Shown here piece after piece: positions 25,861 through 35,387 of a stretch of 64,000 nucleotides of DNA. This DNA is from Macrotis lagotis (taxonomy: Eukaryota; Chordata; Mammalia; Peramelemorphia; Peramelidae), in the NCBI RefSeq assembly GCF_037893015.1, contig NC_133666.1:560366541-560430540 (forward strand), read 5' to 3'. Position numbers and translations under genes: made by a program. Position 1 is the stretch's first letter. Every line of letters starts with the position of its first letter. The notes under the pieces are model-generated. The model was not told the origin of the DNA, made no database searches, and saw nothing but the letters and a program-made list of their open reading frames with translations.

Positions 25861-26604
25861 TTGTTTGCATGTTGTAGCACCCCGCCCCCCCCATTGGATT
25901 GCAAGCTCCTCGAGAATTGAGGACAAGAACCTCTTCTTCTGCCTCTTTTTGTGTCTCCAGTATTTATTAAACTACTTGGCTCCCAGCAGGGACTTAATAA
26001 ATGTTTATTGATTGAATCCTATGAGAATGTAAACTAGGATGCTTTCATAGGACAAGCTGTACTTTGATAGAATATACCAGAGTACCTCTTCTAAACCTTA
26101 GTCAATAAATCATTAAGAGGCAATTCCAGTCCACCAAACCCAATCAGTAAGGTGTCAGTACATGAATCCACTTCCAGGAGGGATGGAATGAAGTTTCATT
26201 TGCTTTAGGAATATCTGTTCCTCTCATTTCCTTCACCCCTCCCCCAAAATCTAAGTTCCTGGAGGGTACAGACTTTTAAACAAACAAACCCACAAGTCTT
26301 TGCGTTCCTAGCACCTGCCACAATATCTTGAACAGAGCTGACAGTTTAATAAATGTTTGTAGAATTAAATTGAATTGTCCTCTACCACCCCCATTTCCCC
26401 TCCCAAGAAGGAAAGTAAGGACCTTTGAAGAGTCCTCTTAGGTCTACAGATTATGCAGTAAGTAGCTTTGACAAACACCTGGTATTTGAGGCTAATTTGA
26501 TTCCAATTTGCCTTTTCCGTCTTTTCCAGCTGCATTTCTGGGTTCCTGTCCTGAAAATGCTTGGGGAGGGCACCACATCCCCTGCAAATGAAAACAATCT
26601 TTGA
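14194..26604 (+). CDS. DCSTAMP: DC-STAMP, whole coding region (three exons)
   Basis: Coding join 14194-15225, 22873-23181, 26530-26604 gives 471 codons plus TGA, against 470 residues in human DC-STAMP as I recall it. The protein is a multipass membrane receptor needed for fusion of osteoclast and macrophage precursors, and it also acts in dendritic cells. Recognition rests on long stretches close to the human protein, such as LSCGLREGRNAL, GTGLFM-like and ENIYIT segments, RPCVLPLNK, LGLFFLPIL and FEPNCIPKP. Hydrophobic segments lie near residues 33-55, 57-75, 79-110, 212-232, 294-322 and 377-401. The C-terminal half matches the DC-STAMP-like domain family. N-glycosylation sequons occur at N169 (NHT) and N188 (NDT). 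All three splice junctions are GT-AG and phase 0, and no stop interrupts the frame, so the gene looks functional. Introns are about 7.6 and 3.3 kb and full of repeats. The 5' noncoding exon was not found. Confidence 0.95.
15265..15420 (-). repeat. MIR fragment in DCSTAMP intron 2
   Basis: 'ttacagatgaggaaagtaaa', 'gtgacttgccatatggtaag' in reverse MIR order. Confidence 0.65.
15750..16005 (-). repeat. MIR/CORE-SINE
   Basis: 'ttttgcaaaatactttataa', 'gatgaagaaactgaggctaa', 'gggacttgtccagggtcaga'. Confidence 0.8.
16080..16440 (+). repeat. L2-type LINE 3' end
   Basis: 'aggcatggttcaaggaacat', 'tttgagcagagatattttca', then aataaatatttgatgactga. Confidence 0.65.
16445..16680. repeat. Two MIR fragments in opposite orientation
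   Basis: 16445-16545 reads as antisense MIR ('aagaaaactgaagctgagag'); 16565-16680 as sense MIR ('cctcattttcctcacctgta'). Confidence 0.6.
16966..17700 (+). mobile_element. L1, 5'-truncated 3' end
   Basis: End of ORF2 and 3' UTR ('gaacaaattgtggtatatgg', 'ggagaataccatctgtacct', 'acagaaaatgatgggtagaa'). A duplication atgtgagtag lies at 16956-16965 and 17701-17710. A SINE head sits inside at 17514-17560. Confidence 0.88.
17514..17560 (+). repeat. SINE head only, inside L1 3' UTR
   Basis: The first 47 bases of the MAR1/WSINE family, ggggcggctaggtggtgcag to ctggagtcac, with no body, tail or target duplication. Confidence 0.85.
17701..18185. repeat. Polypurine tract with (GGAA)n
   Basis: About 480 bases of almost only A and G on the + strand. 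Bases 17840-17926 and 17929-18069 are purine only, with a run of about 15 GGAA units near 17951-18012. It gives the spurious frames rich in K/E/R (+) and L/P/S/F (-). Confidence 0.97.
18186..18673. other. Unrecognised intron sequence, possibly conserved
   Basis: No repeat recognised; moderately complex sequence around 18470-18640. A cross-mammal alignment would tell whether it is conserved. Confidence 0.3.
18674..18702. repeat. (CA)n microsatellite
   Basis: Fourteen or so CA units. Confidence 0.95.
19050..19184 (-). repeat. CORE-SINE fragment
   Basis: 'aaagaacctcagaggtcttc' and 'aaaatgacttgcccaagct'. Interrupted at its end by the next SINE. Confidence 0.6.
19192..19344 (-). repeat. MAR1/WSINE-type SINE
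   Basis: Antisense SINE ending caccacctagctg, with cactatg at 19185-19191 and 19345-19351. Confidence 0.88.
19352..20654. other. Mostly unrecognised intron sequence
   Basis: Only a MIR-like antisense fragment near 20080-20230 ('agagattaaatgactttcct') was recognised. Confidence 0.4.
21175..21219 (+). other. L2-like patch inside the antisense L1
   Basis: 45 bases matching 22587-22634 (part of the L2 just before DCSTAMP exon 3), with three transitions and a three-base gap. It replaces normal L1 sequence between ttttttgcc and the following L1 segment. Same orientation and same spacing range (about 1.4 kb) as the exon patch. Confidence 0.6.
21441..21517 (+). other. 77-base duplicate of DCSTAMP exon 3 inside an L1
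   Basis: Identical base for base to 22960-23036, which codes residues about 374-399 (last membrane segment) of DC-STAMP. It lies in the same orientation, 1,519 bases upstream, within the antisense L1 at 20655-22045. There it replaces the short stretch of L1 ORF2 normally found between gagttgttttaatt and aataatgattta. It has no splice sites of its own. Confidence 0.9.
22185..22420 (-). repeat. MIR/CORE-SINE
   Basis: 'ccattttacagatgagaaaa' and 'gattaagtgatttgcctata', with a TA-rich middle. Confidence 0.7.
22440..22858 (+). repeat. L2-type LINE 3' end abutting DCSTAMP exon 3
   Basis: 'agcttccttcaaaccaagtc', 'ggctgcaaactcctttagag', cagggactttttttgcctt and the tail 'aataaagactacttgattt', ending about 15 bases before the exon. 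Confidence 0.75.
22873..23181 (+). CDS. DCSTAMP: DCSTAMP second coding exon, residues 345-447
   Basis: The acceptor tgttttag ends at 22872 and the donor gag|gtaaga begins at 23182. The 103 codons read VKGNHDIITDSSFNISMFEP and onward. They match human DC-STAMP through NISVFEPNCIPKP, the last membrane segment (about residues 377-401) and the cytoplasmic YLHAK...RSKQPL stretch. The sequence upstream to about 22858 is an L2 3' end, so the acceptor sits only about 15 bases from a repeat. Bases 22960-23036 of this exon recur exactly at 21441-21517. Confidence 0.95.
23455..23690 (+). repeat. Older tRNA-derived SINE
   Basis: 'ggaagagctacattcaaatc', 'ggctgtgtgatctcggacaa' and the tail 'acctggaagttccctctacc', shared with the copy at 4510. 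Confidence 0.65.
23700..24230. other. Unrecognised intron sequence
   Basis: AT-rich with short direct repeats around 'aaaatataggtta' (near 23783 and 23810); no element recognised. Confidence 0.35.
24231..24375 (+). repeat. MAR1/WSINE-type SINE
   Basis: ggggcagctaggtggcccag through 'aaccccattgcctaaat'. No clear duplication. Confidence 0.88.
24500..24634 (-). repeat. L2-type 3' end, antisense
   Basis: 'cactctgctagatgttgggg' and 'tctcaaggagcttgcattcc', the reverse complement of the usual L2 tail wording. Confidence 0.5.
24635..24676. repeat. 11-base tandem repeat with CCATGG palindromes
   Basis: Unit ccatggtagca, three copies (one with ta for ca) plus a final ccatgg. The whole block begins gtccatgg and ends ccatggac. 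Confidence 0.9.
24800..24955 (-). repeat. Long-form marsupial SINE, antisense
   Basis: 'gtcatgtctgactccccatg' and 'gatttgccatttccttctcc', the reverse complement of the 3' half seen at 45180-45292. Confidence 0.75.
25000..26018 (+). repeat. L2-type LINE 3' region
   Basis: 'gaatgtccagtaaacatctt', 'tttggcattcaaagtccttc', 'tacaggaagcctttcatgac', tggattgcaagctcctcgag and a tail 'aataaatgtttattgattga'. A (TA)n run lies at 25815-25857. Confidence 0.75.
26215..26375 (+). repeat. L2-type 3' tail
   Basis: 'aagttcctggagggtacaga' to 'aataaatgtttgtagaatta', just before the last DCSTAMP exon. Confidence 0.6.
26530..26604 (+). CDS. DCSTAMP: DCSTAMP last coding exon, residues 448-471
   Basis: The exon is too short to be seen as a long open frame. 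Acceptor cttttccag ends at 26529, and the 24 codons read LHFWVPVLKM then LGEGTTSPANENNL and TGA. The first ten residues match human IHFWLPVLKM, in the right order after exon 3 and in phase 0. The last 14 residues do not resemble the human tail IRKKQMDIASADKS, so the extreme C-terminus is poorly conserved. An L2 tail ends about 150 bases upstream. Confidence 0.9.
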   Translation: MHFWVPVLKMLGEGTTSPANENNL

Positions 26605-26894
26605 CAAATCCCAAGCAGCTCTTCAGCTAAATTTATCTCAGCGACTCCCCTCAGATTTATGGATGGTTGGCACATGTCACGGTTCATTCCTAACTCTATG
26701 GAAATGTGACATTTACTTTCACTTTATAGGTTTAGAATTTTCAGGGCCAGCACTCCAGAACTCTAGAGACTGGTTATTTCCTCCAGGGTCCATATTAGGT
26801 GCGATTAACTTGGGTTGCCACCAGCTTGGCATAAGGGGGAGGGTCAAGTGGAGGAAGAGTTTGATTGTAACTTTGTAAAGAGAAGCATGGTGAT
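26605..26894 (+). other. DCSTAMP: Probable DCSTAMP 3' untranslated region
   Basis: Sequence after the TGA with no recognised repeat until a MIR begins near 26895. I see no canonical AATAAA here, so the end of the transcript is not placed. It could extend into the following repeats; an AATAAA lies near 27617. Confidence 0.4.
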
Positions 26895-27155
26895 GTGGAG
26901 AAAAGGAAATAAGTATTTATTTAGAACCACTTTGTGACTGACAGTATGCCAAGTATTTTGCAAATATTATCCCATTTGATCTTCATACAACAACCTGAAA
27001 GGGAGGGGCTGTTGTTATTACTCTCATTTTATAGTTGAGGAAACAGAGGCAGATTATGTGACATGTCCAGGGTCATACACTTAGTTGAGTATCTGAGGAT
27101 GGATTTGAAAACATCCTATCTCTAAGTGATCTATCCACTGAACTACTTAACTACT
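26895..27155 (-). repeat. MIR/CORE-SINE
   Basis: 'aagtattttgcaaatattat', 'gttgaggaaacagaggcaga' and 'gtgatctatccactgaacta'. Confidence 0.8.
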
Positions 27156-27159
27156 TAGG

Positions 27160-27640
27160 GGAAAGGTAGCTAGACTTGGAATCAAGCGAAATCTGGGTCC
27201 AAATTCTGCCTCTGACATTTACTGAGTAGCTATAGTAAAGTTATTTTGCCTCAGTTTCTCATTTGTAAAATAGACAACATTATTAGGCAGCACAGTAAAT
27301 AATGCACTGGTTGTGGAATCAGAAAGACTTATCTTCATGAGTTCAAATTCCACCTCAGGCACTAGATGTGTGACCCTGGGCAAGTCACTTAACTCTGCCT
27401 TGATACCTATCTGTAAAATGAACTGGAGAAGAAAATGACAGCCCACTCCAATATCTTTGCCAAGAATATCCCAAAATTCTATAGTCAAGAGTTGGACACA
27501 ACTGAACAATAACCTAATTAACAGGTTGCTCTTGAGGATCAAATGAAAAAGCATTTGTATGTATATGTGCGTGTATGTGTATGTGATAAAGCACTTTTTA
27601 AATCTTCAGCACTAAAATAAACGACAGCTATCATTATTAA
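27160..27640 (+). repeat. MIR/CORE-SINE split by a SINE
   Basis: First half 27160-27284 ('tgcctcagtttctcatttgt'); second half after 27512 ('tgaggatcaaatgaaaaagc'). Confidence 0.65.
27285..27512 (+). repeat. Long-form marsupial SINE nested in a MIR
   Basis: 'ggcagcacagtaaataatgc', 'ctgggcaagtcacttaactc', 'gagttggacacaactgaaca'. Confidence 0.8.
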
Positions 27641-27894
27641 TGAGGTCTACGCTATTACTAGTAAGGCATTTGATTTGAGTCAAAGTTCTGAATTAAAGCA
27701 CATCCCTTATTCCAACTCTGGACAGAATAACCATAGCATGCCTGTTCTACTGGGGAGGTAAATTATTGTAATTAAGGGTGAAATGCCAAAGAGAAAATAA
27801 TTCATTTAACACAAACTTATTAAAGTCATAGAAGATGTCCCAGGAGGCAAACTGAGAAGCTCTTTTAAAGCAGAGAGTGAAATTTTTCACTTCT

Positions 27895-28110
27895 AAAGGA
27901 CTTCCTAAAAGTTCCCTGACCCCAAATGTTAGACCTCCTTTTCTCCACCAAATGTCTTCCCCTTACTAAACTTTGAATAGTAGTTTCCTACCCAATAGAA
28001 TGAAAGCTCCTTGAAGCCAGGATCTGCTTTTCATCTTTTTTTTATCCTCAGCCTTGCACATAGAGAGATGTAGGAAGCTGTAAACTGAATGAATGAGTTA
28101 ATGAGCAAGT
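27895..28110 (+). repeat. L2-type LINE 3' end
   Basis: 'tgaaagctccttgaagccag' and 'actgaatgaatgagttaatg'. Confidence 0.55.
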
Positions 28111-28445
28111 GAGTTTATTTAGAAACTGATGAAGCTTTAGTGACTTATCTTTCCCTAGAAAAATTGTCTCCTGACTTAGCCTGATGGCTGTTTGCAGAAG
28201 AGCCCAACATTACAGTAAGCCATGTGTTCATATCATAATGTTTCTAGTCCCATTCATGGCAACAAAAGAGCACATGAGACATGTGGGAATTAGAATAATG
28301 ACTGATACTTATGGGGTGTGCCAAGGGTTTGAAAGACAATTTTACACATGTAATAAAATAGTGTGAACAAAATGAGTGGGTCTGCATATGTATCAGAGCT
28401 CATTATACTTAATCTCATTTGATGCTTACAACCTTGAAAGCTAAG
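28111..28445. other. Unrecognised intergenic sequence
   Basis: No element recognised apart from a possible MIR trace at the right end. Confidence 0.35.
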
Positions 28446-28449
28446 TGGT

Positions 28450-28665
28450 ATGGAGGCATGAAGGTGAGGAGGGAAGAGGTTCTGGTTCTGGAATTGAATA
28501 ACTCAGGTTTGAACCCTTGCTCTGCCTACCATTTGCTGCCTGTCTGACTTCAGAAAAGTGACAACTTCTTTGGAACTCAGTTTCTTCATCTATAAAGTGA
28601 AGACCTTTGGATTCTCCAATCAGCTCTGTATCAGTGATCTTATGACTTTACATATAGTTTACAAT
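28450..28665 (+). repeat. MIR fragment
   Basis: 'ctcaggtttgaacccttgct' and 'ctcagtttcttcatctataa'. Confidence 0.65.
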
Positions 28666-29034
28666 TTACAAAAAAATGGAGTTAACCAATTTTATGTGAT
28701 ATTTCTAGGGTATGTAACAAGGTTAATAAGTTTCTGTCATGATGTGAACTCATGATTCCAAGTTTAATACCACACTACCTCCTAAAAAGGGGAATATGAT
28801 CTGTGTAATCTTTTTTCAGTTAATAATTTAAATTAGCTAGTATGTTAATGAATTTTCAAAAATAAACATAATAAATAATAAAGGAGCAAAAGTGTATAAA
28901 ATCATTTGCATTTATCTTTTTGACTGAATTTTACCCATATCAAGGCGGAGATGGATGTTGTAGTTCTGCCTATAAGAAATGACTGGTCATTTTAAATTTA
29001 CATTGCTTTTTTTTTTTTTAGGTTTGTCAGTAGA

Positions 29035-29420
29035 TCATTGTATCATTGATTTAAAACTGGATGAGACTTTTATGTCATCTAGTCCTACCTATACATATTA
29101 CAGATAACAGCACTAGTGTCCAAGGACACACAGGCATTGAGTGACAATCTGAGTCCTGAGCAGGGATCCCAGCTTTGCTGCTTATGACTTTTCTAATCTT
29201 ACAATCCTGATCTCAGTTTTTTTTTAATCAGTAGAATAAGGAAATTGGACTAGATGGTCTTTATTATCTCTAAATACTACGGAGCCAAGATCCATTAAAT
29301 CCAATGAATAGCAATTTCTAGAAGCAACATGGTTTAGTAGACAAGGAGCTTGGCTTAGAAAGTGCAAGACCAGGGTTCAAATTTCACACTTATTCACTGT
29401 ATAACTCCATACAGCTTATC
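29035..29420. repeat. MIR fragment and old SINE
   Basis: 29035-29190 reads as antisense MIR ('cagataacagcactagtgtc'); 29310-29420 as a decayed sense SINE ('aagaccagggttcaaattt'). Confidence 0.45.
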
Positions 29421-29439
29421 TATCCTCTTTGACCTTCAA

Positions 29440-30020
29440 GCACTGCTCTAGAACTTCTATATTGTCACAAATGAGTTGCTAACATTGTCTTTCACTTGAA
29501 ATGAATAACTAAACCTCAAGCATCTGCCCCATTCTCTTTCTAATCCTCAATATCTCTTTATCCACGGCTTCTTCCAAACTTCCCACAAAGATACCCAGAC
29601 TTTCCTCATATTTTTTTTTCCAGGTTTCATTGACTCTTTGTGGATACCTGGTGTCCCATTTTTCCAGGTTCTAGGTGTTTGGAAGGCAGAATCTTTCAGA
29701 CCAAAGCTCAAAAACTCCCATCAAAGTGTTCTGCTTTTCACTAGTCAGCCATATGATATACTCAGTGAATAACAAAGCTATTTAAATTAAATAACAAGCT
29801 AAATTAAGTAACAAACTATTCCTCCCATAAACCTTGTATTCATTCTCCCATAAATAGTACACATTCTGTAGAAAAAAAATGTCATCTTCAACATTATCAA
29901 TGTAGCAAATTTGCAAAATCTTAAATTCATGCATACATATATACAAATATACATCTACAAATTTATATTCATATACATATATATTCACATGTAGTTTCAC
30001 TTGAAATTTATAACTCCCTG
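29440..30020. other. Unrecognised intergenic sequence
   Basis: Includes an AT-rich part near 29930-29995; nothing supported. Confidence 0.35.
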
Positions 30021-30034
30021 GAGAAGACATTTTT

Positions 30035-30190
30035 ATTCTGTAAAATGCTACCCAATTTACATATGAGAAAACTGAGACTGAAAGAGGCTAAGTGAATTCT
30101 CTAGGGTTACAGATAGAAAGTGTTAAAGGCAATATTTGAACTAAGATCTTCAAAACTACAATTCCAGCACTTTATTCACTACATCAACTC
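30035..30190 (-). repeat. MIR fragment
   Basis: 'atatgagaaaactgagactg' and 'gaggctaagtgaattctcta'. Confidence 0.65.
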
Positions 30191-30379
30191 TTAAGAATTT
30201 GATATGGGATATTTTATATCTACACATGGAGATAAAGTGGGTGCTTCCATATGAAAACATGAACAAATAGGGAACATATGTGACAAGATCTCATGCACAG
30301 AGAATTTTCAAAACCTTGCATTGTCTATAATGTTAATGTCTTTAACTTTGTCCTTGAACTGATCTTTGGCAGCCTATTT

Positions 30380-30690
30380 CCCCACAATGCATTGCTTTCT
30401 TTTTCAGGAACTGACTGTCCATTACTCTCTATGAATAAAGGATCTTTCTATATGGAGTTGTTTGCTGCTGCCTCCACCAGACATTGTTCTCTGCTTTAGC
30501 TATTCCTCAATTCTAATTTCCTACTCTTTGAATGATTCTTTTCTGGCTGAATTTCCACTCAACCACCATGCTTGGAATTCTATGCTCCTTGAGAACAAGA
30601 ATTGTCTTCTACCTTTCTTTAAACTACCAAATGCTTAACACAGAGCTTGGCAAATAGCAAATATTTAAAACCTGATTATTGACTTGACTT
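30380..30690 (+). repeat. L2-type LINE 3' end
   Basis: 'ggaattctatgctccttgag', 'aacaagaattgtcttct' and 'cacagagcttggcaaatagc'. Confidence 0.6.
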
Positions 30691-30699
30691 TTCAGAATT

Positions 30700-32135
30700 G
30701 CCTAATAATATTATTTACCACAGCTCCTAGGGAATCCAGGTTATAACTGTTTTGTGAGTTTTTAAAAAGACATCTACCTTCTATTGTGTGATAGGTGAAA
30801 GATAAAATGACTGAGGAAAACAAAGGTTTGATTTTCTAAGCCCTTCTATTTATTGCAGCAATGCTTGTCAATTAATTGTCCAACAAACTGGGAATCAGAC
30901 TTTCTCAGTTGAAGACTGGATCCTGAATGCAGAGGGAAATAGATTTTTATATATTAAAAACAATCAAATAAAACCAATTAATTAAAAAGAAGCAATACAA
31001 CATTAGGCAATCTGATTTCTAATTGGATGGAAGATTAGGGAGAGTGAGAGCAAACAGCAATTTTCTGAATTCAGAAAAGGAAGTGTCCCACTCCCCCAAG
31101 TATTTATAAATAATCAAAGGAACATAAAAACAATAATTAATCATTATGAGGTCAATTTTCATTTAAGACATGTGGATTACTTGATATGTTCGATTGTAAG
31201 AAAACTCCTTGAATCAGTCTTTGGGTCTGATTGGGCTTCTGGTCAGCATCAGCTAGATTTTTAGTAAAGGGTCATTAAACCACAGCTAGAGGTCTTCCAG
31301 TTTCCCAGCTACCCAGAAACACCCCAATCCCATAATTATCGTTTTTCATAAGACAGAATTTGAACTAGACCTATAATTGAATAGAAACATAAATTGAGCT
31401 AGCTCCAGAATTGAGCCTTAAGATGCGGTCAGGGTGGTTCATTCAATTCCCACAATTCCCATTTGCTGTTCTAATCCCCTGAATTTCCTCAGTTTTCCTC
31501 AATTGGTGTGGTGGGAATATGGGTGAAGGAAGGAAGGGGGCAATGATATTGTGGTTGCTACAGGAACAGTTGACACACACAACATTTTTACTACTATATT
31601 CTCCATCCTACTACATTTTCTATATGGATTTTAAAAAAATTACACTACATCAGTAAATGCAGCTTGGTCCTTTGAGATATTTTAAATCATATTTCTTCTA
31701 TTTAATAAAGTTCTTCTGTCTTTTCTGTCAGTTTATTCAGTAATCTCCCTTCTCTATATTAGTTAATCCATAACTGAGGTTGAGTTACTTACTTGTAACT
31801 CTGCATCTAGTGAAGGAAGAAGGGTTTTACTTTGCATCTCTCTCTGACAAAGAACTCCCTAAAGAAAGAACAAAGAACAACTAACTCTTCTTAGCCAACA
31901 TTCTCAGTAAATAATGGAAATTTGCTGAAGCCTATGTAATTTTCTTAACCAATTATAATGAAGTCTTTTTGTATTCACTCATATTATACCAAAAATATGT
32001 AGTCTATGTAGTTTTCTTAATCAATTGCAATGAAGCATTTTTTTTTTATCTTAAGCCCTACTATACTAAGAAATGTGTTTAATTTTAAAACCTTAGTCAA
32101 CTTGGAGATCTCAATCTAACTTTCCAGTCCAGTTG
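30700..32135. other. Unrecognised intergenic sequence
   Basis: No gene or clear repeat. Contains two similar phrases, 'tatgtaattttcttaac' (31934) and 'tatgtagttttcttaat' (32005), a short diverged direct repeat. Confidence 0.4.
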
Positions 32136-32139
32136 TACA

Positions 32140-32600
32140 TTTCTCCCTCTTCTGTATTTTGCAATCCATTCAAACAAACTTCTTGTGGTTTTTCTCAAGC
32201 ATGACATTTCATCTCTCATCTCATTTTTTTTCTCCTTCCTTACCTCACTCTGCCTCAGAGTCTCTCTTTTCCTTTAAGATGAAGTGCCAATATTAACTCT
32301 TGCATTAAGGCCTTACTGTCCTTCTAATATCTTGTATTTAACAATATTGTATTTGTATGTATATGTGTGTATATATACATGTCTATATTATATATGTATT
32401 GTATGCATATATACACCTATTTATAAACTTCATTTTTTGTTATGCTATATATTTTTATATGTCCTAATATTTTCCCTAAGATCATAAGTTTATGACAAAT
32501 GGGAATTGGTTCATTCTTTTCATTTGCATCCCCATTGTCTAACACAGTATTTGGTTCATTGCAAGCACTTAACAAATACTTGTGCATGATTGGTTATGCC
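32140..32600 (+). repeat. L2-type LINE 3' end
   Basis: 'aatattaactcttgcattaa', a (TA)-rich stretch, 'tttgcatccccattgtctaa' and 'cacttaacaaatacttgtgc'. Confidence 0.5.
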
Positions 32601-33425
32601 ATTTGACTTCTTCCTAGAATTTTTCTGTTAACTCTTTTTCTTCTGAGTTCCTTTCAGTTCTACTTGCCTCATCTCTGAATAGCCTTGTTCTCTAGGACTC
32701 TGATGAAGAAAGGGGAGAAATGGAGACAGACATAGAGAAACAAAGACAAAGTTACAGAGGGAGACAAAGATAGAACAGGTTATGACATGTTGATAAAGTC
32801 AGAAAAGGTCAATAATTTTTCTTGGAATTTCTAGCCAGCATAATTATAACCCCAACTTGTACTTACAGGTCAGGTCTCCCAGAAGTTGACAACTTTAGTT
32901 TTAAGTGGGCTATAGTGTTCTAAGACAATTGTTCCAGAGCCTCTATCAGTGATTTTACTTTTCATAATCAGCCAGTGGATAAAATTAACTCATAGGAAAG
33001 GAAAAGCATTTACTGAAATGTTCTAACATAAGCAGAGGTAACAAATCTCCCTATTCTCCCCCCAAAAAGAGATTTATATATAGCATCAGTGAAAAGAGGG
33101 CCTTTGTGACAGTAATCTTGAAGAGAAGCACACATTTAAAAAATATGCAACCAAATCAATTTATTTCTCCAATGTTTTTCTTTCCCTTGTTGTGACATCA
33201 TTCTGATGCTTCCTGTATGCAGTATTTCTTCTGGTCAGATCATTTGACTAGCTAGGCTTTCAGGCCCTTCTCTCTGAGGTTCAATTCTTGATGCCCAAGG
33301 CTCTCTCAATTCTTGCTAAATTGCTTGACTCCCACTTCAATTCTACATATCTGGATTCTATCATGATGGGGAAGAGGAGAAAGAAAGGCCCCAATTTCCC
33401 TTATATCCTAAAAGTCAACTTAGAG
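32601..33425. other. Unrecognised intergenic sequence
   Basis: No feature supported. Confidence 0.35.
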
Positions 33426-33611
33426 CAGGGGTTCTTAACCTGGGGTCCATGAGCTTGTTTTAAAATATATTTTGATAACTTCTTTTCTATATAATTGATT
33501 TCTTTTGGAATTCTATGCTTTTTGTTTTATTCATTTAACATTTTACATTATTCTAAGGAAAGCTCCATAGGTATTGCCATACTATAAGGGGTCCATGATC
33601 TGAAAAGGGTT
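33426..33611. mobile_element. hAT-type nonautonomous DNA transposon
   Basis: Ends caggggttcttaacc and, inverted and decayed, gggttaaaagcctta; interior 'ggggtccatgatctg'. Candidate 8-base duplication acttagag / ccttggag, six of eight matching. Confidence 0.6.
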
Positions 33612-33639
33612 AAAAGCCTTACCTTGGAGAATGTTACTT

Positions 33640-33777
33640 GGGTATTTAAATTTTTTATTTATTTAAGGCTATGGGGTTAAGTGACTTGGCCAAGGTCACA
33701 CAGCTAGGCAATTACTAAGTGTCTGAGGTGTCAGGGCTGGTGTTCTATCCACTGCACCATCTAGTGCCCGCCCCCCA
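33640..33777 (-). repeat. MAR1/WSINE-type SINE
   Basis: Antisense SINE with an internal deletion; agaatgttactt at 33628-33639 and agaatgctactt at 33778-33789. Confidence 0.88.
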
Positions 33778-33789
33778 AGAATGCTACTT

Positions 33790-34700
33790 TTTAAAAGACT
33801 CCAGAGACATGGCTGATTTATCTTAATAGTCCATCAAGTGATTGTTCAAAGAATTTCTTCACTCCTCCTTGAGTAGTAATATAATACAAATATTTCTTTG
33901 CATTTACTTTTAGACCATAACCCCCCATTGTCAGTATTTCACGCTTCTTATTTCTATAATTTAATCAGGTAATATGGGGATAGAAGTGTGATGGAGCCTG
34001 TTATATTGACTCTGAGATGGAACTGTTAAATTTTCAGTATGAGTAAATCAGGGCTTGATTTATTGTTTTGTTGATTATCTAGACTTAAGAAGCAATGGAA
34101 GAAGTGTTAACAATGAAGATTAAGCATTATGGTGTGTCACATAATTTGTTCTCTCCTTCCTCACCCCTACCCCAGGAGTCAGCATTTGCCTTCACCCTGA
34201 GTCTAGAGGGGAAATTCAATTAGGAGTTTCCTCTTTAAACCTATCACTTCAGATAGAACAGTTTTTAGAAACCTTTTTTTTTTTTAATACAACCTCTTCT
34301 TTTCTGCATAAAACAGAATGGCTGCTTGGTTGAGATTAAAGTAGATGTTTAATAGTGTCTCTTCACCCCTTTTCTGTTTGACAAAATGAGTACCTAGAAA
34401 GATTTATCTGGACCAGGGATATGATGCATCCTACAGTGAATTTCTAGCTGTAAATTAGTTGATAACTGAATTGAGAGACTCAGGGCAGGGCCATGCATTT
34501 CAGCCAGAAAGCTGAGAAGAGTTAGAAGAGTAGCAGACAATTCAGAAAAAAGAGATGCAATTAAGAGAATTGTTCTAAAAAGAGGTCAAGGGGCACACCT
34601 CAGCAAAGAGTTTTCTACTTCTTAGTACAACCTGGTTAAGAAGAATAGAATTTTGTAGTTGCTGATTAAGAGAAGCTTAACTGAAGAATTTTTCTGAACT
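33790..34700. other. Unrecognised intergenic sequence
   Basis: No feature supported. Confidence 0.35.
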
Positions 34701-34704
34701 TTTG

Positions 34705-35368
34705 ACAGAAAATGCTAGCTGCTAGGTATATAAAGACAAAAGAAAAATAGTTCCCCTAACCTCAAGGAGATTACTTTCTAATGAAGCAATCAACATGCAT
34801 GTTTATAAAAATATGCAAAACACATGCACAGCATGGTGGAGGATATAGGTTCAAATGAGGGACTAGGAAGAGAATCAGGAAAAAGTGGAACAACAAAGAG
34901 TTGGCCAAAATATAACCCACCCTTCAAAATCCACTCCTCTTTTAACTTCTCTATTTCAGAGGTAGATACCACTATTTTTCCATTTACCCAGAATGGAAAC
35001 AATGAAATCATCTTCAACTCTATATTTATACTCAACCGTAATCAGTTGTCATACCTCATTGATTCTGCTTCTGCAGTCTTTCTTACATCTATTCCCTTTT
35101 CTCTGCCAGTCACCCTGATATTCAGACACTCAACAACTCTTCCCTGTACTATTCCAGTACTATTACAATAGTCTTTCATTTCACCTCTCCTTTTTTTGGT
35201 CTTTCCTTTCCAACCCATCCTTCCTAAAGCTGTCAAATTTATATTCTTAACATGGCCTGCTCAAAAAAAATTGTTAATAGTTCTTGTTTCTTATTAAGCA
35301 CCTACTATAAACTATAAATATCCTAGATTCTGGAAACATGAAGACAATTATGAGGCTCTCTTCACCCT
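34705..35368. repeat. L2-type fragments in both orientations
   Basis: 34705-34860 antisense ('aacctcaaggagattacttt'); 34920-35235 sense-like pyrimidine-rich ('ctattacaatagtctttcat'); 35280-35368 antisense ('ttaagcacctactataaact'). Confidence 0.45.
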
Positions 35369-35387
35369 TAAGAAGCTGGCCCACTGA

